Assembly: GCA_913030835.1 (NCBI GenBank)
Contig: CAJWDP010000001.1
Coordinates: 124,001-188,000 of the forward strand
From: an uncultured Flavobacteriales bacterium
Lineage (GTDB): Bacteria; Bacteroidota; Bacteroidia; Flavobacteriales_D; Parvicellaceae
Direction: 5' to 3'
DNA length: 64,000 nucleotides
The position numbers and the translations under genes are program-made. Within the stretch, counting starts at the first letter, position 1. Every line of letters starts with the position of its first letter. The notes under the pieces are model-generated. The model saw only the letters and a program-made list of their open reading frames with translations. It made no database searches and was not told the DNA's origin. Shown piece by piece: positions 1-7,858 of the stretch.

Positions 1-95
1 CAATGACAATTTTCTCATAATGCTGCTTTATGTTTAATTTTAGCACAGCGTTGAACCAACGCAGAACCAAACAAATATAGTTAAAATCACTTTCT

Positions 96-998
96 ATGAA
101 AGCTCTTCAATATGCTACTCTCACAGTGTTGTTTGCTTTTATGACGATGTTTCCAGCCTTCGGGTTGGCTCAGGTCAAAACAAACAACCCCACAACGGTA
201 GAAAAGTTATCTCCGGATAAAGTTACATCGACAGAAGAAGAAATACACTTTGAAATTCAGACCAGACATGGTAATATGAAGGGAAAGTTGTACAATTCCA
301 CTCCGCTTCATCGCGATAACTTTATAAAGCTCATTAATGAAAAGTACTACGATAGTCTTTTGTTCCATCGTGTAATTCGGGATTTCATGATCCAAGGTGG
401 AGATCCGGAAAGTCGGGGAGCGGAGCCCAACAAAGCACTTGGAAATGGCGGCCCTAATTACACCCTTCCTGCTGAAATCCGTAGCGATCTGTTCCATAAA
501 AAGGGTGCTCTTTCGGCTGCAAGGCAGCCCGATAATGTCAATCCTGAAAAGCGCTCATCCGGCAGTCAGTTTTACGTTGTTCAGGGTCGTAAATACACCG
601 ATCAAATGCTAAAAACACAGGAAATGCGAATGAACCAGTCTAAAGTAAATCAGGCTATTCGCACCTATCTGAGTAAGCCTGAAAACAAGGCAGATTTGGA
701 ACGGATTACTTACTGTCAGAAAAATAAACTCAATGACTCTCTCAACAAGATCGTTGCAAGCTTAGTTCCTGTTGTGATTAGCAAAGACGAACAGTTTCAA
801 TTTACAGAACAACAAAGGCTGGCCTACTCCGGTATTGGTGGGACTCCCCATCTAGACGCCAACTATACTGTCTTTGGTGAAATCTATGAAGGTTTGGAGG
901 TCATCGACAAAATTGCAACCTCAGAAACCGACGGGAGGGATCGACCGATTCAAGATGTGAAAATGTCTATTCGTATTGTTAGCCCAGAAGGCAGGTAA
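96..998 (+). CDS. secreted cyclophilin-type peptidyl-prolyl isomerase
   Basis: Catalyses cis-trans isomerisation of prolyl bonds, probably in the periplasm because residues 1-26 form a signal peptide ending AFGLAQ. The cyclophilin fold starts near residue 50, with the core motifs FHRVI, FMIQGGDP and GSQFYVVQG. The position usually filled by Trp in TPWLDG is His here (TPHLDANYTVFG), as in many cyclosporin-insensitive bacterial forms. Between GSQFYVVQG and TPHLDA there is an insertion of roughly 80 charged residues, which makes the 300-residue protein longer than a minimal cyclophilin. The ATG follows an AT-rich leader. pheS follows 45 bp downstream on the same strand. Confidence 0.93.
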   Translation: MKALQYATLTVLFAFMTMFPAFGLAQVKTNNPTTVEKLSPDKVTSTEEEIHFEIQTRHGNMKGKLYNSTPLHRDNFIKLINEKYYDSLLFHRVIRDFMIQGGDPESRGAEPNKALGNGGPNYTLPAEIRSDLFHKKGALSAARQPDNVNPEKRSSGSQFYVVQGRKYTDQMLKTQEMRMNQSKVNQAIRTYLSKPENKADLERITYCQKNKLNDSLNKIVASLVPVVISKDEQFQFTEQQRLAYSGIGGTPHLDANYTVFGEIYEGLEVIDKIATSETDGRDRPIQDVKMSIRIVSPEGR

Positions 999-1027
999 AA
1001 GTTCATGCAACAGGAAGCATAATTCAT

Positions 1028-1035
1028 TACTTTTG
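1028..1035 (+). promoter_or_regulatory. candidate -7 box (TANNTTTG) for pheS
   Basis: TACTTTTG matches the Bacteroidota -7 consensus exactly and ends 8 bp before the pheS ATG. No convincing -33 TTTG is visible at the right distance. If used, transcription would start at or almost at the initiation codon. Confidence 0.35.
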
Positions 1036-1043
1036 TTCTCGTT

Positions 1044-2057
1044 ATGATTGATCAGGTAGAGCGATTATTATCAGAAGTTGATGCCTTCGAAAGTGGTGAT
1101 CCGGACGAAATCGAGCAGTTTCGAATTCGGATGATCGGAAAAAAGGGTAAAGTAACCCAGCTGTTTGCTTTGTTCAAAGAGGTTCCAAACGAACAAAAAA
1201 AAGAATTTGGTAAGAAGCTGAATGAGTTAAAAACAAAATCAACTCAAAAAGTTGCGGATTTAAAAGGCGCCAGCAAGCCAGCTGCTGAAACAAAATCAAA
1301 TTTAGACATTTCTAGGCCGGCAGAAGATCTTACGCTTGGCTCCCGCCATCCCATCTCTATTGTACGGAACGAGATCATCGACATTTTTTCAAGGATCGGT
1401 TTCAGTGTTTCTGATGGTCCTGAAATCGAAGACGATTGGCACAACTTTTCGGCATTAAATTTTCCAAAAGAACATCCTGCCAGAGACATGCAGGATACAT
1501 TTTTCATCAGTGAAGATTTTTCGCTTCGGACCCATACCTCATCTGTCCAGGTAAGGGTTATGGAAACTGAAAAACCTCCCATCCGGACGATTTCTCCGGG
1601 TCGAGTTTTTAGAAACGAAGCTATTTCTGCCCGTGCGCACTGCATTTTTCATCAGGTCGAGGGTCTATATATTGACAAGGGTGTTTCTTTTGCTGACTTG
1701 AAACAATCCTTGATGTACTTTGCCAAAGAAATGTTTGGAGAAGGTACTGAAATACGCTTACGACCATCCTACTTTCCTTTCACAGAGCCAAGTGCGGAAG
1801 TTGATATCTCTTGTGTTCTTTGCAACGGTAAGGGGTGCAATGTTTGCAAAAACTCCGGTTACCTGGAGATTTTGGGCTGCGGAATGGTCGATCCCAACGT
1901 TCTTGAGAATTGCGGCATTGATTCTTTCCAATACTCCGGGTTTGCTTTCGGAATGGGCATTGAAAGAATTGCCATGCTTAAATTCGGCATCAACGATCTA
2001 CGCCACTTTTTTGAAAATGATATTCGTTTTTTGAAACAGTTTCGTAGTTCAATATAG
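1044..2057 (+). CDS. pheS: phenylalanyl-tRNA synthetase alpha subunit
   Basis: Catalytic alpha subunit of the alpha2-beta2 class II synthetase that charges tRNA-Phe in the cytoplasm. It has an N-terminal coiled-coil region (about residues 1-90), then the class II core: HPARDMQDTFF, LRTHTSSVQVRVM (motif 2 region), PGRVFRNEAISARAH, the FTEPSAEVDISC motif and the C-terminal motif 3 sequence GFAFGMGIERIAMLKFGI. At 337 residues it is normal for the family. The beta-subunit gene pheT is not adjacent, since the next gene is an ArsA-type ATPase whose ATG directly follows the pheS stop codon. Confidence 0.97.
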   Translation: MIDQVERLLSEVDAFESGDPDEIEQFRIRMIGKKGKVTQLFALFKEVPNEQKKEFGKKLNELKTKSTQKVADLKGASKPAAETKSNLDISRPAEDLTLGSRHPISIVRNEIIDIFSRIGFSVSDGPEIEDDWHNFSALNFPKEHPARDMQDTFFISEDFSLRTHTSSVQVRVMETEKPPIRTISPGRVFRNEAISARAHCIFHQVEGLYIDKGVSFADLKQSLMYFAKEMFGEGTEIRLRPSYFPFTEPSAEVDISCVLCNGKGCNVCKNSGYLEILGCGMVDPNVLENCGIDSFQYSGFAFGMGIERIAMLKFGINDLRHFFENDIRFLKQFRSSI

Positions 2058-3221
2058 ATGAGAATCCTTCTTTTTACCGGAAAAGGTGGTGTTGGTAAAA
2101 CCACTGTTGCTGCAGCTACCGCTCTGAAATGTGCTCAGCAGGGGCATAAAACGCTTATTATTTCAACTGACCCTGCACACAGTCTTGCAGATGCGCTTGA
2201 TTTAGAGCTCGGACCAGAACCTACAGTGATCGCGCCTTGCCTATGGGGGCAAGAGTTTGACGTTTATTACTCCATGAAAAAATACTGGGGGAATATGCGA
2301 GAAATGATGAAAGCCGTGTTTCGATTTAAGGGGGGTGACAGTATTATGGCTGAGGAAATGTCTGTGATTCCAGGTATGGAAGAGGGCGCGGCATTTATGT
2401 GGATTGAGAAGTATTACGATGAAAAAGCTTTTGACGTAATTGTTATTGATAGTGCTCCAACCGGAGAAACATTGACCTTGCTGGGACTACCTCAGGTTAC
2501 CAAAAGCTGGTTGACGCGAGTTGTTCCCGGTCAGAAGTTTGCAATTAAAACATTTGGGAAAGTAGTGAGAAAAACCACCGGTGTTCCTATGGACAAAGGA
2601 TACGACGAGCTTGAGCTATTATTTTCAAAGCTGGAAAAAGTACAAGCCCTTTTCAGCGACCCAAAAATATGTTCGATTCGAATAGTGGCAAATCCAGAGC
2701 GCATGGTTATTGAGGAAGCCAAAAGGGCGTACACCTATCTCCAGCTTTATGGTTTCAATGTTGATGCTGTTATCGTAAATCGAATCTTTCCAAAGAAAGG
2801 CAGCGGCACCTTTTTAGCTGAATACATTAAGTCCCAACAAGATTACTTGACTGAAATTGAAGAAACCTTCTCTCCTTTGCCCATCAAGAAAGTGCTTCAC
2901 AAAGGAAAAGAGGTTTTTGGGTTGGAGCTGCTATCTTCCATTGGCGATTCCATTTACGAGTCGGATGACCCTACAAAAATTTATCACGATGAGGCCCCTA
3001 TGATCATCGAAGAAAAACCCGGCGGCTTCGAGATTCGTCTTCGAATACCTTTCATAGGAAGTGATGATTTCAAGTTGAATAAATATGGAGACGAGTTGGT
3101 CATTGACCTTGGAAGCAGAAGAAGAAATATTTTTCTTCCTCGTTTTGCAAATTTTCTGGAGTTGGACTCTTATGGTTATGAATCTCCTTGGCTTGCTGTC
3201 AGCCTGATCCAGAAAGTATAG
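2058..3221 (+). CDS. ArsA/Get3-family ATPase
   Basis: Cytoplasmic P-loop ATPase of the ArsA/GET3 group. The deviant Walker A GKGGVGKTT is at residues 8-16, followed by the switch-type STDPAHSLADAL and the family motif IDSAPTGETLTLLGLP. The C-terminus (about 310-387, starting MIIEEKPGGFEIRL) looks like the HSP20-like ArsA C-terminal domain found in bacterial single-domain ArsA proteins. There is only one ATPase half, and no arsenite pump or regulator nearby, so a role in arsenite efflux is unsupported. A chaperone or membrane-insertion role is an alternative. It is adjacent to pheS with zero spacing and probably co-transcribed with it. Confidence 0.9.
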   Translation: MRILLFTGKGGVGKTTVAAATALKCAQQGHKTLIISTDPAHSLADALDLELGPEPTVIAPCLWGQEFDVYYSMKKYWGNMREMMKAVFRFKGGDSIMAEEMSVIPGMEEGAAFMWIEKYYDEKAFDVIVIDSAPTGETLTLLGLPQVTKSWLTRVVPGQKFAIKTFGKVVRKTTGVPMDKGYDELELLFSKLEKVQALFSDPKICSIRIVANPERMVIEEAKRAYTYLQLYGFNVDAVIVNRIFPKKGSGTFLAEYIKSQQDYLTEIEETFSPLPIKKVLHKGKEVFGLELLSSIGDSIYESDDPTKIYHDEAPMIIEEKPGGFEIRLRIPFIGSDDFKLNKYGDELVIDLGSRRRNIFLPRFANFLELDSYGYESPWLAVSLIQKV

Positions 3222-3319
3222 TCAATATTGCCTCCGCATCCAACCTGTAAAAACCTATTACTCGTGCGCGAATTGAATGGCTCCTCGCGAAATTGCAAAT
3301 TTATAGCACAATCTATTTT

Positions 3320-3372
3320 TGTTTAACGTTTTTTCATTTTTGTTAAACATTTTGGCTCTTTTTGTGTTTAAC
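3320..3372 (+). promoter_or_regulatory. three TGTTTAAC half-sites upstream of rhodopsin
   Basis: TGTTTAAC occurs at 3320-3327, its exact reverse complement GTTAAACA at 3342-3349, and TGTTTAAC again at 3365-3372. Centre-to-centre distances are 22 and 23 bp, about two helical turns, so all three face the same side of the helix. The last copy ends 25 bp before the rhodopsin ATG. This arrangement suggests an operator for a dimeric or cooperative regulator. The regulator itself is not identified in the window. Confidence 0.5.
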
Positions 3373-3397
3373 TGATGAAAACTTAAAAAAATACACT

Positions 3398-4147
3398 ATG
3401 ATAACTTTATTAGCAGACGTTTCAAAAATTGCAACGGACGACTACGTGGGTTTCACTTTCTTTGTCGGTTGCATGGCTATGATGGCCGCTTCGGCATTTT
3501 TCTTTTTATCCATGAATAGCTTCGACTCAAAATGGAAAACCTCGATTCTAGTTTCTGGCCTAATCACATTTATTGCAGCTGTGCATTATTGGTATATGAG
3601 AGATTATTGGGGTGCCACTTATGATGCCGAAACTGGCACAGGTGATTCACCAGTCTTTTTTCGATATGTGGATTGGATATTGACTGTACCTCTTATGTGC
3701 GTTGAATTTTATCTAATTCTAAAAGCTGCGGGAGCAAAAAGATCCCTAATGTGGAGATTGATTATCCTTTCCGTAATAATGCTCGTAACCGGCTATTGGG
3801 GAGAGGCAGTCAATAGAGAACAGGCATGGCTTTGGGGTCTAGTTTCTGGCATCGCATATTTCGTAATTGTGTACGACATTTGGCTTGGTAAAGCGAAAGC
3901 ACTAGCTGTGAAAGCAGGCGGAGCGACTCTGAAAGCACACAAAACGCTTTGTTGGTTCGTTCTTGTTGGATGGGCGATCTATCCGATCGGATACATGGCA
4001 GGAACTCCAGGTTGGTACGAAGGAATTTTTGGTGGATTAGCCATGGACGTGATTTACAACATTGGTGACGCCATCAACAAAATTGGTTTCGGCTTAGTTG
4101 TTTACACGTTAGCAGTAAATAGTAGGGGTGATTCCGCTACTGCATAA
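3398..4147 (+). CDS. proteorhodopsin (light-driven outward proton pump)
   Basis: Seven-helix retinal protein of 249 residues from the ATG at 3398. An upstream in-frame TTG would add 12 polar residues and is less likely. Helix C carries RYVDWILTVP with D92 (proton acceptor, equals D97 of green proteorhodopsin), T96 and E103 (donor, equals E108): the DTE signature of H+ pumps. The spectral tuning position equivalent to 105 is M100, as in many flavobacterial green-absorbing forms. H63 matches the H75 partner of the acceptor. Helix G holds D224 and the Schiff-base lysine K228 in YNIGDAINKIGFGL. The retinal-synthesis gene blh is directly downstream. Confidence 0.96.
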   Translation: MITLLADVSKIATDDYVGFTFFVGCMAMMAASAFFFLSMNSFDSKWKTSILVSGLITFIAAVHYWYMRDYWGATYDAETGTGDSPVFFRYVDWILTVPLMCVEFYLILKAAGAKRSLMWRLIILSVIMLVTGYWGEAVNREQAWLWGLVSGIAYFVIVYDIWLGKAKALAVKAGGATLKAHKTLCWFVLVGWAIYPIGYMAGTPGWYEGIFGGLAMDVIYNIGDAINKIGFGLVVYTLAVNSRGDSATA

Positions 4148-5087
4148 TACAACTTTGAAAAATCGAGAGCCGATTCGTTTGGCTCTCGATTTTATTAAAA
4201 CAAGGCTGAATCATCTTCTCGTTCTAATATTCTCGGCCTTGTTTTTTTTTACTTCTCCACTTGAAGGAGTTTATACCCCGATCTGTATTTCTTTGATCGT
4301 ACTCTTGGGCATTCCTCACGGTGCCGCTGATCACCTGATCCACTCAAGTCTTAGTTCAAAAGCCAACTTAAAAAAGTACATTTTTAAATACATTGCCTTA
4401 GCATTTGGCTTTGGATTTTGGTGGGCTCTATATCCTGATAAAGCTCTTCTGTTTTTTGTTGCCTTAAGCACCTATCATTTCGGTCAAGAGGCCTTAGAAA
4501 ATCTGAAGGTGCGAGATATTCGATTTTGGGACATTGTAATATGGGGTAGTGTTGTGTTGCTTGGGCCACTAATCTTGAATTATACCCATTTAAAGACAAG
4601 CTTTGACTCAATGTCTTCGTCTCACTTACCGGACATCTCTCAATGGGTTCAAGTGTCGGTCGGGGTTGCATTAATTATGCTTGCGCTTTCTCATGCGTTC
4701 TTGTTGGCACTTTCCTATCGAATACAGCGTACACAGCTGATTCAGCTAATTTTACAATTAGCGATCATATCCACTTTATACTTGATTCTTCCTTTTTTGG
4801 TGGCTTTCACTGCCTACTTTATATTTTTTCACTCTTGGAATGCGTTCAAGCATCAGTACACTTGGCTTGCCTCTATCAATTCAAATTATAGCATAAAAAG
4901 ATTCGCAAAAGATTTGCTGCTATTCAGTTCCATCGCTATTGCAAGCTTAATTGCACTAATCTGTGCCTTTCGTCCAGATACTTGGGTAGGTTTAACCGTC
5001 TACTTGCTAATTGTAATATCGGTCATAACCTTGCCTCATACGCTACTCTTCGATCAGTTCTATAGCGCCAGAGCTAAACCTAAATAG
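4128..5087 (+). CDS. blh: Brp/Blh-family beta-carotene 15,15'-dioxygenase
   Basis: Integral membrane enzyme that cleaves beta-carotene to two retinals, the chromophore of the upstream rhodopsin. Conserved iron-ligand-type histidines are visible: GIPHGAADH (H64, H69), STYHFGQE (H117), HSWNAFKH (H235, H242) and LPHTLLFDQFY (H304). There are six or more hydrophobic segments, and 319 residues is normal. The start is uncertain. The GTG at 4128 overlaps the rhodopsin end by 20 bp. Any start before about residue 20 would be read through the hairpin at 4159-4193, and the only later in-frame candidates are weak TTG/CTG codons. No crt (beta-carotene synthesis) genes lie in the window. Confidence 0.93.
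   Translation: MIPLLHNTTLKNREPIRLALDFIKTRLNHLLVLIFSALFFFTSPLEGVYTPICISLIVLLGIPHGAADHLIHSSLSSKANLKKYIFKYIALAFGFGFWWALYPDKALLFFVALSTYHFGQEALENLKVRDIRFWDIVIWGSVVLLGPLILNYTHLKTSFDSMSSSHLPDISQWVQVSVGVALIMLALSHAFLLALSYRIQRTQLIQLILQLAIISTLYLILPFLVAFTAYFIFFHSWNAFKHQYTWLASINSNYSIKRFAKDLLLFSSIAIASLIALICAFRPDTWVGLTVYLLIVISVITLPHTLLFDQFYSARAKPK
4159..4197 (+). terminator. perfect 13-bp hairpin at the rhodopsin-blh junction
   Basis: Left arm AAAATCGAGAGCC (4159-4171), 9-nt loop, right arm GGCTCTCGATTTT (4181-4193), then ATTA. It begins 12 nt after the rhodopsin stop codon. The U-rich right arm resembles an intrinsic terminator, yet it lies inside the open reading frame of blh. It could limit read-through or stabilise the rhodopsin mRNA, giving unequal expression of pump and retinal enzyme. 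Confidence 0.75.
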
Positions 5088-5375
5088 TTTTCTAAGAATC
5101 TCTTTTGATCTCCTCACGGTGACTAGTTTCTACTTAAACCAACTGGTCAATACTTGGAATTTTATTCCCATAATGGGATGGTTGAATTGTTTCGCCTGAG
5201 GTATCAGCGAAATTTAACCACGATCTTATCTGTCTGTTTTACTGTGAGTTAACTTTTTTTTGAGTTGGATAAAATGGAGTTTGATTTCGTCTTTTTATAA
5301 ATGGAACGTCGTTTGGTATGTAGGTTAATGAACAATTGCCGAAACTTTATCGGCCATAAAATGAGCCTACTACAA
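5088..5375. other. intergenic region after blh
   Basis: No gene is supported in these 288 bases. They contain two small inverted repeats: tccca/tggga around 5167-5177, and a bulged TTTCG...CGAAA hairpin at 5190-5212. Neither has a T-tract strong enough to be called a terminator. The promoter of the following response regulator is presumably here, but no clear -7 box was found. Confidence 0.5.
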
Positions 5376-5762
5376 ATGAAAAAGAAAATTCTTATCGCTG
5401 AAGACAGCCTCTCCGTTTCTCTCTTGTTAGAACACCTATTGAGACAAAACTATGAAGTTATTCTAGCCAGTAATGGCGAAGATGCATTGCGCTACCTGGA
5501 CCTAGGAAACATCCCGGACGCAATTATCGCAGACATTATTATGCCCAAGATCGACGGTTGGATGCTCCTAAAAAACATCAAATCCAGCGCCTATTTAAGT
5601 ACCATTCCTATTATGATGCTTAGTGGACTGGAACAAAGCTCCGAGCGCATAAAATGCTTCGAATTGGGCGCCGACGAATACCTAATCAAGCCCTTCAACC
5701 CTAAAGAGCTTGTTATTCGGGTAGAAAACCTTTTGAATCGAAAGAAATATGTCCGAGCCTGA
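5376..5762 (+). CDS. single-domain response regulator
   Basis: A stand-alone CheY-like receiver of 128 residues from the ATG at 5376 (MKKKILIAEDS). Earlier in-frame starts would add an unrelated tail. The acidic residues E9/D10, phosphoacceptor D53 in AIIADIIMPKIDGW, switch S/T region MLSG and K105 in YLIKPF are all intact, so phosphorylation is expected. There is no output domain. Its end overlaps the start of the next gene by 14 bp, which points to translational coupling with the receiver/sugar-transferase fusion. No cognate kinase is adjacent. Confidence 0.93.
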   Translation: MKKKILIAEDSLSVSLLLEHLLRQNYEVILASNGEDALRYLDLGNIPDAIIADIIMPKIDGWMLLKNIKSSAYLSTIPIMMLSGLEQSSERIKCFELGADEYLIKPFNPKELVIRVENLLNRKKYVRA

Positions 5763-6816
5763 TTTTATTCGTGATTCCATTCCGCTACCCGCTTCCGAGC
5801 GAGTTTATGGAATATATATTGGTGGAGACCTGAGGTTCTTATCGCAACTCCAAACTTTTGACGGTGCCAACCTAAGAATTGAACATTGCTACTCTTGTGA
5901 TGAGGCGTTCCGACTAATACAATCCAACGAGCTAATGCCGGATATAATCCTGTCTGAATATGAGCTTTTTGACTCGCTCTTTCAGTTAACGATTTATGAC
6001 GAGACCATTAACCACACTTCATTACAAGCAAGGTTCTTTTTGCTCTCCGGACAAGTGTTAACGAAAGAAGATTACAAAAAAGTCATCAGTGCTAACATTG
6101 GTGATGTCCTTTTAAAATCATCTCCAATGGAGTCGATTTTCGAACGCATCTGTTATTTTATATCAAGGCCGAAAAACGTAGTCTTTGAGTCTACATCAGC
6201 CCATAAAAAAGCAGTGTGGACTTCTTTGAATAGAACAGCAGAAGTTGTAATCGCTTCATTGTCTCTCCTTGTTTCTGCTCCGATTCTTGTTTTCGTGGGA
6301 TTAACAAACAAATTTGTTTTTAGAAGATCGTTTTATACCTGCGTTCAAAAAGTTGGAAGAGGATTTCGCGCAATTCAGCTTTACCAGCTTGTCCCTGACG
6401 GCATTTCTGATACGAATACTATTGACGGTTGTAATAAACGCCACAATTACACCTATACCATCGGCGAATCTAGCTGTTCGAATTGCGAGCAGCTAGGTCG
6501 CCCTTGTTCACCAAAGCTTGTTGTTGATGGCTTGACCGTGTGTGAAAATGCATACATTTCACAAAAAAACAATCAATCCCTTGGGCAGGGCAAACAGGAA
6601 AATCGACATCCCGATTTTTTGTTTCTTCGATCTTCGCTTCACTCATTCCTCAATTGTCTTCCTCAACTATTTAACGTAATTAAGGGGGACTTACGAATCT
6701 TTGGACTTCGGCCACTTTCTATAAATGAAGCTGAACACCTAACAACCGACGCAGAGTGCGGTCGACTTATGGCTACGGCCGGTTTAATTGATTTGCAAAG
6801 CAAAATTAGACTCTAA
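5749..6816 (+). CDS. degenerate receiver fused to sugar-transferase-like domain
   Basis: Residues 18-140 resemble a receiver domain (PDIILSEYEL, and K123 in DVLLKSS), but the phosphoacceptor Asp is replaced by Glu (E70). Residues 160-345 resemble bacterial polyprenyl-phosphate sugar transferases (WcaJ/PglC type): NRTAEVVIASLSLL as the membrane hairpin, CVQKVGRGFRAIQLYQL, and LPQLFNVIKGDLRIFGLRP at 304-322. The usual K-x-R-S-M...DAE catalytic segment is not recognisable. In its place is a Cys-rich stretch (C228, C243, C246, C253, C265). It may be a non-catalytic or altered enzyme under phosphomimetic control. The 3' end overlaps the convergent PP2C gene by 11 bp. Confidence 0.75.
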   Translation: MSEPDFIRDSIPLPASERVYGIYIGGDLRFLSQLQTFDGANLRIEHCYSCDEAFRLIQSNELMPDIILSEYELFDSLFQLTIYDETINHTSLQARFFLLSGQVLTKEDYKKVISANIGDVLLKSSPMESIFERICYFISRPKNVVFESTSAHKKAVWTSLNRTAEVVIASLSLLVSAPILVFVGLTNKFVFRRSFYTCVQKVGRGFRAIQLYQLVPDGISDTNTIDGCNKRHNYTYTIGESSCSNCEQLGRPCSPKLVVDGLTVCENAYISQKNNQSLGQGKQENRHPDFLFLRSSLHSFLNCLPQLFNVIKGDLRIFGLRPLSINEAEHLTTDAECGRLMATAGLIDLQSKIRL

Positions 6817-7855
6817 CTCCCATTACGCAGATATCGTCTACCTGTTCAAAAGAGTCCATCATCCAATCGTTTAGCTCCTTTTCCAATAGGATTTTTTGCT
6901 CTGCCATTGTATGCTTATGAATTGAAAAAAGCAACTTTTTGAATCGTTTGGACATGTACTTTTTCCCTCGAATTCCGCCAAACTGATCAGGATATCCATC
7001 CGATGTAATGTAAATCGTATCTCCCGGGGTTAGTTTTATTTTCTTAGAGGTAAATTCCGTCATATTCATCTGAAGCGCCACAGGCTGTCTATCTCCTTTA
7101 ATCTCGTACAATTGTTCTCCATTATCATTGGTAAGTATTGGAGAGTAGTTTTTCTCAGAAAGCAAATCTTTCAGCGGCGATGAAGAATTTCTGACAAGAA
7201 ACATGGAATTATTTGCTCCAGCGTATGAAAGTTCCAGGGTTTGTTTATCGAGTAAACAAAGTGCTGAATCAAATCCGTCCCTTTGCTCACCTTCTATTCC
7301 AGATTGTTTCAGTGCTGTAATTATTCCTTTCCTGACCTCATTCAGTATTTCATGGGGTTTTGTTATTCCTTTTTCAACCGTAGCTTCCGTAAGAAGTGCT
7401 GAGCTGATCATACTCATAAACGCGCCGGGAACACCATGGCCCGTGCAATCTGAAGCTGTAAAAATTACTTTTTCCTCAACGGAAGCAACCCAATAGAAGT
7501 CACCACTTACGATATCTTTTGGTCGAAACAAAACAAATGCCTCGCCCAGCATGTTTCGCACCATTGCCTCCGAGGGAAGTATTGCTTCCTGAATTCGTTT
7601 AGCATAATTGATGCTGTCCATGATGCTTTTGTTTTTCTCTTCGATCTGCGAAAGAGCGTCTCGTACCTTTTCATTCATCGTATTCAGTTCTTTTGAACTG
7701 ATGTCTAATGAGCGTTCGATCATATTTCGATCCGCTTCATAATGATCGAAAGAATCGCTAATTGCACTAAATAATGGCAGAAGCTCCTCCGGGATGTCTG
7801 GCACCCCTTTTAGATGTCTTCTTATTTGCCGTTTCAGCAGACGATTATATTCCAC
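6806..7855 (-). CDS. SpoIIE-type PP2C serine/threonine phosphatase
   Basis: Cytoplasmic protein phosphatase of 349 residues. An N-terminal helical region with a coiled coil (about 35-90) ends in the linker MDSINYAKRIQEAILP, shared with the other two PP2C proteins of this window. The catalytic domain (about 105-349) has the metal-binding acidic residues in DIVSGDFYW (D119), SDCTGHGVPGAF (D136), DGFDSAL, ITSDGYPDQFGG and VDDICVMGV. It starts with GTG at 7855. Only 3 bp separate it from the upstream FIST gene, so the FIST sensor probably governs this phosphatase. The likely substrate is an unlinked STAS or SiaC-type phosphoprotein (inference). Confidence 0.92.
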   Translation of the reverse strand: MEYNRLLKRQIRRHLKGVPDIPEELLPLFSAISDSFDHYEADRNMIERSLDISSKELNTMNEKVRDALSQIEEKNKSIMDSINYAKRIQEAILPSEAMVRNMLGEAFVLFRPKDIVSGDFYWVASVEEKVIFTASDCTGHGVPGAFMSMISSALLTEATVEKGITKPHEILNEVRKGIITALKQSGIEGEQRDGFDSALCLLDKQTLELSYAGANNSMFLVRNSSSPLKDLLSEKNYSPILTNDNGEQLYEIKGDRQPVALQMNMTEFTSKKIKLTPGDTIYITSDGYPDQFGGIRGKKYMSKRFKKLLFSIHKHTMAEQKILLEKELNDWMMDSFEQVDDICVMGVRV

Positions 7856-7858
7856 AGG

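Noticed and set aside
2058-3221. Arsenite resistance operon
   Set aside because: Only an ArsA-type ATPase is present. No arsB, arsC or arsR, and the C-terminal HSP20-like domain points to the bacterial GET3-like group.
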